A stretch of 64,000 bases of DNA from Microcebus murinus (taxonomy: Eukaryota > Chordata > Mammalia > Primates > Cheirogaleidae). The notes under the pieces were generated by a model. The model did no database searches. It was not told the DNA's origin and saw only the letters and a program-made list of their open reading frames with translations. Both the position numbers and the translations under genes were made by a program. The stretch is taken from assembly GCF_040939455.1 (NCBI RefSeq), contig NC_134112.1, positions 69,690,001-69,754,000 on the forward strand, written 5' to 3'. Of the stretch, positions 11,116 to 22,690 are shown one piece after another. Each line of letters begins with the position of its first letter. The stretch's first letter is position 1.

Positions 11116-11639
11116 AGGTGATGACAATGTGTTTTCTTTTTATATGCAAAATAGTTTTCATTGAGAACATAAGCAAAACCAAAAAAGAAAGAAAAAACAT
11201 TATTTCAAAGCAAAGAAATATTACACTAAAATCTCAGAAGTATAATTCAACAAGTATTTATGTGTGTACACAATATTGTTAGCAAGCCTTAAGGTAAAAT
11301 GAATAAATATCGTGTTGCTGACTTTCAAGAAGCCACATTTTATTAGTGATAAATTAGCTTGCAAAATTAAGTGGTGAGCAACTGGTTGAATTTCAAAGTA
11401 CACACTGTATTGTAGAACTTTGGGTGAGTAAGAGCTGTACTAATCCAAGGAAGCATTTTAGTTAAGACTCTAGACTTTGAGGGATGGCTGGTGTTTGTAA
11501 AAGGAAAATAGCAAAAGAACAACACGGGAAGAAGACCAAAGTGGAGTCTATCAGTGAAAGTCTGATTTAATGAACTGAAAAATCTTTGCCTTGAAGATCA
11601 CGGAAAGAAGTTTAAATTGATGTAATAGCAAAAATAAAG

Positions 11640-11840
11640 TCATTAAAAAGTTCTATTCTCTATTTTTTAAAGATTATAATGCTCATTAAATTGAATGTGG
11701 AACATACAAAAGAGTACAAATAAAAAAAGTAAAAGTACTTGTTATACAACCACTAAGGTTGGTTGTTGATATTTGATTACATTTCCTAAATCATTTCATA
11801 TGCATAAAAGTATTAATCAATTACAAAATTTTAAACATAC
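11640..11840 (-). mobile_element. Old L1M-like fragment, left of an LTR insertion
   Basis: AT-rich sequence whose continuation at 12394-13020 resembles the antisense 3' region of an ancient L1. The two halves appear to have been separated by the MLT1-type LTR. Similarity by eye is weak. Confidence 0.35.
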
Positions 11841-12393
11841 TGTCGTATGCAGAATAATGATCCCCCCGCCAAATGGCCATGTTCTAAGCCCTGGAACCTG
11901 TGACTGTATTAGGTTAAATATTACCAAGTTACATATTACAGGGCAAGATGGAATTAAAGATACAAGTGGTGTGAACTTTGCTAATCAGCTGATCTTGAAA
12001 TAAGGTGATTGCCCTGGATTATCTTGGTGGGCAAAGGAAATCACAAGGCCCTTTAAATTAGAAGTGAGAGTGAAAGAGTCCGTATCCAAGTAATAAAATA
12101 TGATAAAAACTAGATCGTCATTGGTGCCTTTGAAGATGGAAGGGGACGATGAGCCAAAAAATGCAGGCAGTCCCTAGAAACTGAAAGCATTCTTCTTTAG
12201 AGCTTCTAGAAAGAAATGCAGTCTTGATAAAACCTTCTTAGCCCAGTGAGACTCATTTCAGACTTCTGACCTCCAGGACTATAAAATAATAAATTATTTT
12301 ATTGTTTTGTTTTATTTTTGTTTTGTTTTATTGTATTGTTTTAAATGAGTAAGTTTGTGGCATTTTGTTACAGCAGCATTATGAAACTAATAT
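11841..12393 (+). mobile_element. MLT1-type solo LTR (ERVL-MaLR)
   Basis: The start 'tgtcgtatgcagaataatga' is followed by 'tctaagccctggaacctgtg', 'ggattatcttggtgggcaaa', 'gaaatcacaaggccctt', 'gatgagccaaaaaatgcagg', 'tcagacttctgacctccagg' and 'aagtttgtggcattttgtta'. It ends near 'gaaactaatata'. This is the order of an MLT1 LTR in sense. A local expansion of TTTTATTGTTTTG-like units at 12294-12345 replaces the usual 'tgtgttgtttt' part. No internal retroviral sequence is attached. Confidence 0.75.
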
Positions 12394-13020
12394 ATACTAT
12401 ATTTATAACTTTATTCTTTATACAATTTTACATTAAATCATAAGTATTTCCCTATGGCTTTAAATGTTCTTTAAGAACTATATGTTTAATGGTTGTATAA
12501 TAATCACTCAATATATCACAATTTTTTAAAAAGACCTATTCTTGAGCATTTAAGTAATTTTTCATTATCTGTTTAAGTAACTAATTCTTTGAAAACACTT
12601 TCAAAAATGTATTTCCTGAATTCATTATTCCTTAAGGAAATGAATAGCATTTTAATTATACTGCCATTGGGACTTTTTAAAGGGTTTCAATAGGTATTAG
12701 CAGATTGCTTTTCAAAAAGGTTGTATTCATTTGACCTCCAAACAACAGCCCACTGACAACGAATGACATCGCTGAAAACAACTTTTCCAACTTGACTTTG
12801 GCAACATGGAATCTCATTTTTAGGATGTTTTTATTTACTCTTCCTAGTTTGTCTTTCAAATCATTATATTTTGGATAAATTTAATTTTAATCTTTATACA
12901 AACAAAAAATTGACTTGTTTTGCTCTTTCTAACAACATTTGCATACTTAATAATTCTTCTTCTTTAGATGCTAGATATACATCGTAGACCCTTGAAGTGT
13001 TTTGTGTATCAATAAAAATA
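12394..13020 (-). mobile_element. Old L1M-like fragment, right of the LTR
   Basis: The pieces 'tttcaataggtattagcaga', 'ttgcttttcaaaaaggttgt' and 'gacctccaaacaacagccc' echo the antisense L1M segment that normally reads 'attgccaaattgccctcca..aaaggttgta'. It is diverged and non-coding. Confidence 0.4.
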
Positions 13021-13137
13021 ATGTTGTAAGAGTCTTACGTAGGATCAAGTAGGATAGATGGGATAACTCTTGGGAAACTATTCTAGTAATACAAGGATGA
13101 GATGTACAGAATGAGATGCACATGAGATGTTCAGATT

Positions 13138-13694
13138 ACATCCTTAATCTGAAAATCCAAAATCTGAAACTTTTTGAGCATTGACACGGAGACTGAAAAC
13201 TGATGTTGTTTGCTGTTTCTGTTTAAGAGCTGACACAGGTATTCTGATGATGCTACTATGCTGCTTTGTTACCCTGAACATATTATTTTTTCACTCTTTT
13301 AATGATTAATCATACTTTTTACTGTTAAATATTTCTGTGTAAATAAGTGTAAGAAGATTACTTATTGGTAGCATATAAATGCAGAGTCAGGAATGAGGAA
13401 ATGCCAAACAACCAGATTGTCCACATGAGTGGCTGAGATAGTGACATCTTTGCTTTCTGATGGTTCAATGTACACAAACTTTGTTTTATGCACAAATTAT
13501 TTAAAGTATTGGGTAAAATTACCTTTGGGCTATGTGTATAAAGTATATACAGACCATAAGTGAGTTTTTATTTTGACTTGGGTCCCATCTCCAAGCTATC
13601 TCATTATATATATGTGAATATTCAAAACCTGAAAACGCCTGAAATCTGAAACACTTCGGTGAAAGCATTTGAGATAAGGGATACTCAACCTGTA
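13138..13694. mobile_element. Tigger-like MITE with terminal inverted repeats
   Basis: The left end reads 'catccttaatctgaaaatcc' and 'aaaatctgaaac', and the right end reads 'gataagggatactcaacctg'. These are the two termini of the familiar primate element whose ends read '(g)gttgagtatcccttatc' and its reverse complement. Internal blocks such as 'gctgacacaggtattctgat', 'gttaccctgaacatatta' and 'tgatggttcaatgtacacaa' agree. The element is about 560 bp, non-autonomous and bounded by TA. Confidence 0.75.
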
Positions 13695-13697
13695 CTT

Positions 13698-14299
13698 TGT
13701 TTTAGGTGGTGGATGTAGGAAAGAGAAGAAACAAATTATACAAAGGATATTTTGAAGGAATCATTAAAACCTTGCAGAGATTGTCATGATGTATGAAATA
13801 AAGAGCTATGAATCAGAGGCTTCTGGGTTTAAGCCACAGTGACTGACAGACTTGTGGACTAAGGATTGAGATGATTAAATTAAGTCATGACAATAAATTT
13901 TGGAAACATTGAAATGGACACACAACCAAGTGAAAACTTTCAAGTTTTTGGAGGCAAGGAACTAGAGTTCAGGGTAGAGGAAGGGACCAGGAATACAGCT
14001 TTGGATTCAGAGGAGAAAGAATGTACCACAACTAAGAAAGAACATGGACGGATTGTTTGAAGGAACTATTTAAAGAGAAAGGAGCATAATCTCCAGGTGT
14101 GGGCAATTCTGTTCCTCTCTTTCAAAATCCACCATGTTTCATGTGCACTTGAATATGATTCAATATGAGGAAGCAGGTATAGATATCATACCAAACAACT
14201 TTTTCCTATAGGTAATGAGTTCAGAGCACATCTTTATGAGAGTTAGGCCGTTCCCTTTTTCTATATAAGCACAGGTTAGCTTGCTGCACCTCCAGTCTC
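13698..14299. other. Unassigned stretch
   Basis: No recognisable gene or repeat. Base composition is similar to the flanks. Confidence 0.45.
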
Positions 14300-14850
14300 T
14301 TCTCAACACAGAAGTTCTGACTCCTCTGTTCCAATAATGTCATTCCTCTGCCTGAAACCTCGAGTAGAAGCCAAAGTCCTTTACAAGATGGCCTCCAGTC
14401 CCTACTGGATTACATGTTTGACTCGCATCCACACTCTACTCTCTGACCTTGTTGGTTGACTGCAACTTCTCCACACAGTCCTGCTTTTCCAGCCATGCTA
14501 GACTCCTTGCTGCTCCTTAACAAGCCATTTGTGCTCTCATCTCAGGACCTTGGCCTGCCACCTGGAATCTGCCTCACCACTCAGCCCTTGGTAATGCTCT
14601 CAGATTTCTCTAGTTTTTGCTCACATTTCACTTTCTCAGTGAGGCTTATCCTGACTATTCTATTTCCTCTTCTGAGTAAACCCAAAACCTCAGAACCTTA
14701 TTCTAGTTCTTCTTTTTATCTATTGTATATTCCCCTTTAACACACTATCTAATTTGCTACATTCATTGTGCTGTTCTTTCTTCAGCATATAAGCACCACC
14801 AAGGCATAAAGTAGGTGCCCAATAACTATTTGTTGAATCATTTCTTTCCT
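14300..14850 (+). mobile_element. L2 LINE 3' region
   Basis: In sense and in order: 'tcattcctctgcctgaaac', 'caaagtcctttacaagatgg', 'aacaagccatttgtgctct', 'tcacatttcactttctcagt', 'gaggcttatcctgactatt', 'catataagcaccaccaaggc' and the terminus 'aaagtaggtgcccaataact' with 'atttgttgaatca'. This is the 3' third of an L2. The 94-codon open frame inside it is incidental. Confidence 0.75.
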
Positions 14851-15807
14851 ATGAACTGAATAACTTTGGCTCTTTTTAAACTATTCCTGTTAAATAACTT
14901 TGCCATTTTTATCTGAGCTCAGTATCATGCCTTTAAGAATTCTATTTTTATCTTTTTTTCCCCTCAAAGTAATCTTATTGGAGCAGTGGTCCTGATGCCA
15001 ATGTTTTTATCATTCTGTATTTGTATTTTATATAATCCCTTGTCTTGCTTGTCTAAATGACAACTCTCTGGGAAATGGTAATCACCAGCCACTCATGCTT
15101 GTCTTGTTGATATTTGGTGGCTTGGGTTATTTTGTTTGGTTCACGTCATAATTACTTGAGAAATTTGGCAGAGACTTTTCCAATGGTATAAAGGCATTTT
15201 CTATGGGGTTGCAAATGGTGTGACTATTTCTTTCTGGTGTTATAGCTTTTGAGAGGCTAAAAATAGAAGATTGAATTATTCCTATACCAGGCAGTCTTTA
15301 TTGCTGCAATTCATCAACTCAATCCTACTAAATCATTAACTTACTTTACTTACATGCCTATACAAGATGGTGAAAAGGAATCTGCAAAAATACTGCAAAA
15401 TAAAATGCCTTCTTTGTTGCAAGCCTGGCATTTGTGTAGAGCAGAGGCCTTCTCTTGCGAATTCTCTTAAATATTTCTATAAAACAAAGGCCTGGCCTCC
15501 TAAATTTGAAAATGGCAACAAAATACTCATATAAAATTAAAATTTAGGAAGGCCTTGCAATGCCACCACAAATCTTCTGCTTCCTTCATATATCAGTGGA
15601 TGAAGACAGGCTCAAGAACAATTGATAACTCCTATTCTTTTCTTTTTAGATCCAGGCCATTGTCTCCTCAACTTCTAGAAATTCAGTATGTTGGTTTCTC
15701 TTGGTGTCTTGATATACCCATCTCCCTGAAAGTATCACATTATATGATACTGAAATTTGAACTTTACAGCTAAAAAAAAATTAGGGATTATTAGTGTAAT
15801 TTTCATA
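14851..15807. other. Unassigned stretch
   Basis: Nothing is recognisable. There is no long open frame. Confidence 0.45.
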
Positions 15808-16190
15808 TCATCTTTGTTTGGGCTTCTACAACAAAATGTATGTTTAAACTGAGTAGCTTATAAACAATAGAAATTTATTTCTCACAGTTCTGAAGACTGA
15901 GAAGTCCAAGGACAAAGTGCCAGCAGATTGAGAGCCTGGTGAAGGCCAATTTCCTGCTTCATAGATGGCACTTTCTTGCTATGTCCTCTTATGATGGAAG
16001 GGTGAATGAGCTCCCTCAGCTCTATTTTATAAGGGTAGTGATCTTACTCATAAGGGCTCTGCCCTCAAGACTTAATCACCTCCCCAAAGCCCCACATCTT
16101 AATATTATCACCATGAGTGTAAGGATTCAAGCATATGAATTTGGGGAGGGGAGATATAAACATTCAGACCATAGTATATATCATTCATTT
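15808..16190 (-). mobile_element. MLT1/MST-type solo LTR (ERVL-MaLR)
   Basis: Plus-strand sequence 'atagaaatttatttctcaca', 'gttctgaagactgagaagtc', 'cttgctatgtcctctt', 'ctgccctcaagacttaatca', 'catatgaatttggggaggg' and 'cattcagaccatagta' is the reverse complement of a MaLR LTR, from its 3' end at the left to 'tactatggtctgaatg' at the right. It is full length at about 380 bp. Target duplications are not clear. Confidence 0.75.
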
Positions 16191-16329
16191 GGAATATAGA
16201 CTGGATCACCAGAAACTAGACTACCTGTCTAGTGCCATTTCTGTACTATACCACCATCCATATTTTCTTAGCTTAAATACCTACAGTAAGGGTAAAAATC
16301 TGCTTCAGACCGTTGCTATCAAGTGGACA

Positions 16330-16432
16330 AAATATTATTTTCTTCAATGTACAGATAAGGCAACTGAGATCCAGAGAGTTTATAAACTCTCCCAATGTTA
16401 CAGTTAAATTGTTGCTAGAATTCATGCTGCTC
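16330..16432 (-). mobile_element. MIR SINE fragment
   Basis: The MIR core in reverse complement: 'tgtacagataaggcaactga', 'gatccagagagtttataaac' and 'ttgctagaattcatgctgct'. Confidence 0.6.
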
Positions 16433-17164
16433 AATTCTTCAAGCCCTCCAATTTATAATTACACAAACAAAACTACTTAACATTAAGCATAATTGCAACT
16501 CATCTCAATTAATCTTCTACTCAAATGAATTGTTATTTTATTTATAAATATTTAGATAATTTTGGGCACTGGTGATAGCCTAAGATCTGGATTTCATATT
16601 TTGGAACACTATTCTTCAAAGTATAGGCACTGTAATTTTTGGTTGCTCATGAAATATTTATTAATGCTAATGCCAATAAAAATAATGCCATGGTGATTAT
16701 ACTCTTCAGTCATTAATGCTCTGAAAGAAGTAATTTGCAAATTGGTACACTGTCACTCAAAGTGTTAATTTACCACATGTGGGTAACAAATTACTCCTGG
16801 AATCAGGCTAGGCACAATTGTCAAGGCCCTGGAGTTTTTCTCCCCTGTAGCATTCACATCCAATCAGTTTCCAAATCTTGTAGAGCTATTTCTACAAGCT
16901 TCTCATCTAGCCTTCCTGCTCCCTTCATAACATTGCCATTGCTACCACCTGTGTTCATTTCTTTCTCTTCTGTTGTTTAGTGAACAGTACAAGTAACTGG
17001 TTTCTTTGCTGTCATTCAGTCTCTATCCAAAGACATTCTACACAGCTGCCAGATAAGCCTTTTCAAAACATGTTTTTATTTCTTCATTTGCAACTAAATA
17101 AAACTCAAACTATTCCCTTGCATACCTTCATGTGCACACATATGCACACACATGCAAAATGATT
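16433..17164. other. Unassigned stretch
   Basis: AT-rich, with (CACA/TGCA)-like dinucleotide irregularities near 17130-17155. No gene or clear repeat. Confidence 0.45.
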
Positions 17165-17312
17165 GTCAACTTTAGTACACTTTGGAATCTGCCAGAGAAC
17201 TTTAAGCATACTCATTCTTAGTAATTGATGAGAAGTGTGGCCTTGTCATCAGAGTTTTATGAAGCTCCCTAGGTGATTTTAATGTGCGCTAAGGGCTGAG
17301 AACCATTTTTTA
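17165..17312 (+). mobile_element. MER5A-like hAT MITE
   Basis: The sequence runs from 'caactttagtacactttgga' through 'aagctccctaggtgatttta' and 'atgtgcgctaagggctgaga' to 'acc'. This is the order of a MER5A non-autonomous hAT element. Confidence 0.6.
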
Positions 17313-17442
17313 AAACGATTAAAAGGGGCAAAATGTTGTAGAAAGGAAAATAAAAACTTCTAATATTCAGAAAACTAGTAATCATTTCTGGAATCTGCCA
17401 TTGAACAAAAGTATGATCTCCATTACATCAAATAATACCACT

Positions 17443-17537
17443 AAATCTTATTTCCTCATCTGTAAATACAATATGCAAGGCTAATTTATGTAAGGAAATC
17501 TTTATTTCCTCATCTGTAAATACAATATGCAAGGCTA
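17443..17537 (+). repeat. Tandem duplication of about 53 bp
   Basis: The segment starting 'aaatct-tatttcctcatctg' and ending 'tatgcaaggcta' occurs at 17443-17483 and again at 17496-17537. It is identical except for one T, with a 12-bp spacer belonging to the repeat unit. The copied unit includes a MIR-like 'tttcctcatctgtaaa' core. Near-identity suggests a recent duplication. Confidence 0.85.
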
Positions 17538-17544
17538 TTTACTA

Positions 17545-17860
17545 ACATTAGCACAGCACTTATTATATACTTGGAGCTGTATCTGAAGCTGAAAATTTAG
17601 TCTCTGCTCCAATCCACTTTATAAAACATAGAGACAATGATAAATTAACAAATAAACAAAATAATTATAAATTACCATAAAAACTATGAAGGAAATAATT
17701 GATGTTATTACAAGAAAAAACTTGGGATTGGGATGGGCGTTAAAGTAAAGAGTATAGTAAGAAGTCATGCTTTTCAGATGATCCTGATCTCAATTTTATA
17801 AAAATGAACTAGGTGACAACACCAGTAGAAAGTAACAATAGTTCCCTTAGGGATTATTAT
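17545..17860 (-). mobile_element. L2 fragment
   Basis: Blocks 'cacagcacttattatatact', 'tagtctctgctccaatccac', 'aaattaacaaataaacaaaa' and 'ctatgaaggaaataattgat' match L2 in reverse complement. The element is diverged. Confidence 0.5.
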
Positions 17861-18759
17861 TTGATGAGTAGCATCTCACAGACTGAAGATTCTTGTTTGG
17901 CAGCATTAAGTAAGGGATTCTGCTTCATTTTTTTCTCCATTTCTGTACCCAAGTTTTGATAAAATATTCAAATATAATCCACTGGACTCTTTGAAAGCAA
18001 CAATAAAGGTTGGTTTAGGATTATTGAACCCAAAATAAACAATTGTCAGTACTGTACAATGAGTTTGTAATAGAGATATCTGATTTTTCCTTACTGGGGA
18101 TTGATGAAAACTGAGTCCATTATTTCTAGAGCATAATTTCTCTTTAAGCCAATATAGATTTCCCAACCTTATAAATTGTCCATATATTGGTAATTCTTGG
18201 TTGTTTGTCCACACTGGCCTTGCTGCGATGACACTCTCTTCTCTTGGTGCCTTCTTTCACTGGTTTATTATAGTGAGAATTCTACAGACCCACATAGGCC
18301 TGTCAGAGGGAATACTGGGGACAATTCCTAGTGTAAGGGTGCTTTGTGCTTTATAAGCTATTCATGGAGCAGACAATCTGGATCCTTGTTAACAAGTCCA
18401 AATGGAATAAGACAAGAAGTGTGAGCCAAGATTCCAAGCCAAGTGGGTCTGGAATCAAGAGTGGCTGCCAACTGGAAGAATCCCACAAGTCAAGGAGAAA
18501 GCAGATTATTGAGAGTGAAAGTGGAGATGAGTCTGAGAGTCTAAGGAAATGCCTAGGCAGTGAAAATTTCTACTTTTTATCCAAAGTGATCCAATTTTGT
18601 TTCAGTTGTTCCATTCACTTTAAGTACCAACTGTTTTTGATGCTTTTCTTAAAGAGATTTGGTTTCTTCAGTGCTCTCGAAAAATTCTCGGCAGTTAATT
18701 TCTTCAGCCCTTGTAAAAGGCCTCTCTATCTTCGGTAATAACAGTAACGATGATGATGA
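17861..18759. other. Unassigned stretch with a coding-like plus-strand run
   Basis: The plus strand at about 18385-18560 has a Ser/Lys/Glu-rich open run (SVSQDSKPSGSG ... KSRRKQIIESESGDESES) within a 130-codon frame. That frame begins at a GTG and has no supporting gene structure. I do not recognise the protein. No repeat family is identified. Confidence 0.4.
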
Positions 18760-18836
18760 TGACAAAACAACAACTAGCATTTACGGAAGACTTGTCACCT
18801 GTCTGGCTGTGTGCTAAGATCTTAATTAACCCTTTG
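18760..18836 (-). mobile_element. MIR 3' end fragment
   Basis: The sequence 'caactagcatttacggaaga' with 'gtgtgctaagatcttaatta' resembles the reverse-complemented MIR 3' part. Confidence 0.45.
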
Positions 18837-19689
18837 GCCTCTGTTCTGCCTTTCTCTAATCTGAAGGCTAAGCCTGAACTATGACTTTAAGAAGGTGCTT
18901 TATAGCCAATCGCTTTGGGCAGAGGAAATAATATTTTGAGAGAGTGGGCTACAGAAATTACTATGCATTCTCTCTGTATGTTTTTGGAAAACTAATGGCC
19001 TCCCTGCTCTTAGGGTTTTGCCCGAAGAATTTCATGTTCATGATTATTTCGCATGCCTCAATGGGGTTACACAATCTCAGCGCAGTTGTCAAAGATTATG
19101 GGCAAAAAACCAGCAGGGTTAGACAGATTGGTTCTGCTACTCTGAAGCCAGGTCCAGGGTCAGGCATTGTCGATGAGGGGATAAGGCAACAGAATTCTGA
19201 GATCTGGGAGGACAGTGTTTCAGAATAATTGTTCTGAGAGTCCCAAAGAGCTTGTGCAGCATTCTAACTTGGACCACAAAGTCTTGTCCACCCATCTGAT
19301 CTTTATCTCAGGAGTTACTGTATCCTCAGGGCTTTTGCCTATTGCTTTTTGGAGTCACCTTCTTTAGCAAGAGAAGACTGAGAATCCCTAGCTAAAGAAG
19401 AGACCCTGGGGGCATTAGGCACCAAATCCTTATTCCTATTATCTCTGATGTCTTCCTCTGAAGACTGAGGAGCTGCCCTATTCATAGAAGCCCCAGCACC
19501 TTTTTGTTTTTTTGATTGAGCATGTGATTTTTTTTTGAAGTTTCACACTTTATTGCTTTAAATATATGGGCATTATATATTATAATGGAATAGAGTTTCA
19601 AAACATTAGACAAGGTAGAGGATATATATGAACAGCTTTACTAAAAAAAAAAGAAATGTAAAACAGTAGCCTTTTTAGGGCAGACATGG
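18837..19689. other. Unassigned stretch with a coding-like minus-strand track
   Basis: The minus strand from about 19545 to 19339 is open and reads as a Ser/Lys/Glu-rich protein. After a change of frame it stays coding-like to a stop at 19220-19222 (see findings). A (T)-rich run near 19505-19550 corresponds to a Lys-rich start of that track. No repeat family is recognised. Confidence 0.4.
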
Positions 19690-19900
19690 TTACAAAGACT
19701 TTAGATATAGTAACTCATTCAATCTTCTTAATAAGTTTATGAGATAAGGTCTATTATTAGTCCCATTTTACACATGCAGAAACTGAGGCATAGAGAGAGG
19801 AAGCAACTAGCCAAAGTCACAGAGCTCCTTGGGGCAGGGGCAGAGCTCAAATCCAGGAAATCTGGTTCTATCAGTTGTGTTCTTAACCACTATTCAGAAA
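19690..19900 (-). mobile_element. MIR SINE
   Basis: Nearly complete reverse-complemented MIR: 'gtaactcattcaatcttctt', 'cccattttacacatgcagaa', 'actgaggcatagagagagga', 'gccaaagtcacagagctcct', 'gggcagagctcaaatccagg' and 'tgttcttaaccactattc'. Confidence 0.85.
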
Positions 19901-22129
19901 GTTGCGTTTCAGTACAATTTATAAATTTCACCTCATGTTTGTTTACATAGAGTGTTTTCATAAGGTGGATAAGACAAGGTCTTCCACAGCCTGCCACTTA
20001 GACACAAGATTAATGTGTTGAAGCAAACTCAGTATCAACTTCCATGCTGTTTTGTAAATTATCCTTGGTTGTGCTCTAGTCAGATTGCATTGGGAAGTGA
20101 AAGGTTTTTCGGCTTGGGTCTTCCTTATTTACTCACAGGCAATGCCAGCTGTGCCCAAGTGGCTTACTTCTTAACTATAATTTAACAAACACTGCTATAT
20201 GATTACTTCATTTTATTTAGAAGCTTGAAATGAGGCTTTTGGGATACAAAAATAAGACAGGATCTGGTGATGTTTGGCAGCATAATTTAAAGAAAATGCT
20301 CAAAAATATTCAGTGAGAAATATGTCAGGGTTATTCAGAAAATGTATGGCTATAAGGCCTTCCACGCTATTATTTCCATGAAAAAAAATTTATTGTCCTA
20401 GATACAAATGGCATCATTGTTTTTACTTAAATTAAATGCCTGAGTAAAAAAATTATGAACTGCTTCACTCCATTGTGTCTCCTCATAGCCAAGGGTGGGT
20501 TCTCTTAATATTAAGCAATTTATTTTTGTCTAAGGGATGACTAGGAAGTGTTTAGCATATACAAGTTAAAGAAGTATCATCACAAACACAGGGGCAGATA
20601 TATTGGTGTAGAACTGTGTTTATAAATTGAACATTAAATCGCTTAATATATATATATATAACATAAATAATTTGCATTAGACTCATTGTTTGCTGTTTCA
20701 ATGAAAAAACTTTATGTATGTTTATTATACTCATTATTCTCACCTTGTAGCCTACCTCATGTTATGCCAAAAGGACTGACCTTCAATTCTTGATTGTAAA
20801 TGATATCACCTTTAGAGAAGTTCATAAATGACTTCCATAGGGTGCCACTTTCCTATGCATCTTTCATAGGGAACTGACATCCTTCTACTTGATTTTGATG
20901 AAATCTGTCTCCATTGGTTGTTGTGTCACATGACAGTTGGAAGAGGAAGTAGAGTTGTAATAAATAAGATGCTGAGCTTTATCTAAGACTGAATCCATTT
21001 GTAAAGCTATTCTCAATCTATTATCAAGCTATTGTCCAGTTGGTTTTACCTTAATTTAAAAATAGATAGATAGATAAGAAACTTTTGACATTCAAGTCAA
21101 GAAGTTGGTAAGACACCAATAAATTAAAACTAAAGAAAGCAGGTGAAAAGGATTATTAAGGTAAAGGTAAAAATTCATGTTTTAGAAAATTAAGTTTTTC
21201 AAGTAAATCCAAGCAAAAACCCCCAATAATATAGACAAACCATCAAACCAGTCTTATCAAGAAATTATGAAAAAAAAAATCACATAGAGACAATGTGATA
21301 GTGTTATTTATTAGTAGCCCCGATTTTCATTTGATGAGCTACCCCCACTCTCCCCAGAGCTACCACTCACCCCTAGAGAAGAAGCATGTGGCTGATCTAA
21401 GCCAGTCAACACTGCCCACAGTAACCGGATAATGCATAGCTACATGGCCCATGCTGGTCCCACAAGAATGACTCAGGTGATTTGCTGGAGCAAAAGCTCT
21501 TGCTCTTTTACACTTTATTTGAAGCTGGAAATATCTGATCTTGGGAGATCCTGGCTGCTGTCTTGAGACATATTTGAAACTGTAGGCAAAAGAGAGGCAG
21601 TGGATATGAAAGGGGAAAAGTGTATTTTTCTATAACACATTTGAGCCCCTTCATTCAGTAATACCTGAAGTGTAATCTACCTAAATTTTCAGCAGTGCAA
21701 ATCAATGAATTGTCACTTTTGCTTAAGCCAATTTGAACTGAGTCTTCTGTTAGATGAAACAAAAGCATTTTACTTGGCATATAAACTAACTTAGGAATAA
21801 AATGGGGTGATAACACTCCAGACTTGGAAAATATTTTTAAAAAATTATCAAAAAAAATGAAGATAAGTTTGAAAATCTCAGTAAAATTGTTTTCCTATAA
21901 AAATATAATTTGCCAAAATAAACTTAAGAAAATGTAAAAAAATAACTAAATAGCCAATAACCATGAAAAATAAAAGCACAATAAAGAACCATTATAATGG
22001 TTGGAATAATGTACATATGGCAGAAAATAAAATGGAAAAAGAAGATCATAATTACCATAGCAATAAAAATTCTAGGAAAAACTAAGAAATTAGGGTCTTT
22101 TGACATAATTTTTCTTATTGTAGCTTGAT
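19901..22129. other. Mostly unassigned AT-rich region
   Basis: It includes a short (TA)n at 20648-20661 and a short GATA run near 21062-21076 ('tagatagatagataag'). No gene, RNA gene or confidently named repeat was found. Confidence 0.45.
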
Positions 22130-22440
22130 AATATGTTTTAATATATAGAAATTTTAGTACCTATTCATTTTAGTTTTCCTTTAAAAATATTTTTCTACTG
22201 TCTTTTCCCCCATAAATTTCAGAATTATTTTCAGAAATTATTTTCAGAAATTTCTGAAATTAAATTTCAGAAATATCATAGAAATATATTTTTTATATTT
22301 TTGCTGGAATTGCATTAAATCTATAAATTTGGCTAGAACTAACATCTTCATAATCTGCTCATACTGGGGAATTCATGTAAGTGTTATAAATAAAGTTCAG
22401 CAAGATATGCATACCTTCTCACCCTAAAGTATTACCTGTT
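22130..22440 (-). mobile_element. Decayed L1 ORF2 fragment, antisense
   Basis: The sequence 'ttttgctggaattgcattaa' with 'atctataaatttggctagaa' and 'aacatcttcataatctgctc' is the antisense of L1 ORF2 around the thumb region. Upstream tandem TTTCAGAAAT-type duplications at 22218-22275 form a local 18-bp palindrome. Confidence 0.45.
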
Positions 22441-22479
22441 CTTCAAAACTTAACCTCTAAAGTTAACTGTGAATTTTTT

Positions 22480-22690
22480 CAGAACCTTGAGAAAAGTGAT
22501 TCCATATTTCATTTGGAAGAGTAAATAAGTAAAAATAGACAAGGATATATTGGAAAAAAGAACAAAATAAGAGAACTTTAATATACAATATAGATTATTA
22601 TACCAGTGCAAGAATATCACTGCAAAAAAAACAACAAAAAAAACCCAAACACCCAATAATATAGCAGTACTTAGTATATGTTAGTGTGAA
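22480..22690 (+). mobile_element. Decayed L1 ORF2 fragment, sense
   Basis: The sequence 'aaaagtgattccatatttca', 'tttggaagagtaaataagta' and 'aaagaacaaaataagagaac' follows L1 ORF2 immediately downstream of the antisense piece to the left. This suggests another 5'-inverted L1, though much older. Confidence 0.4.

Noticed and set aside
14456..14740. 94-codon plus-strand frame
   Set aside because: Lies wholly inside an L2 3' region and does not correspond to L2 coding sequence.
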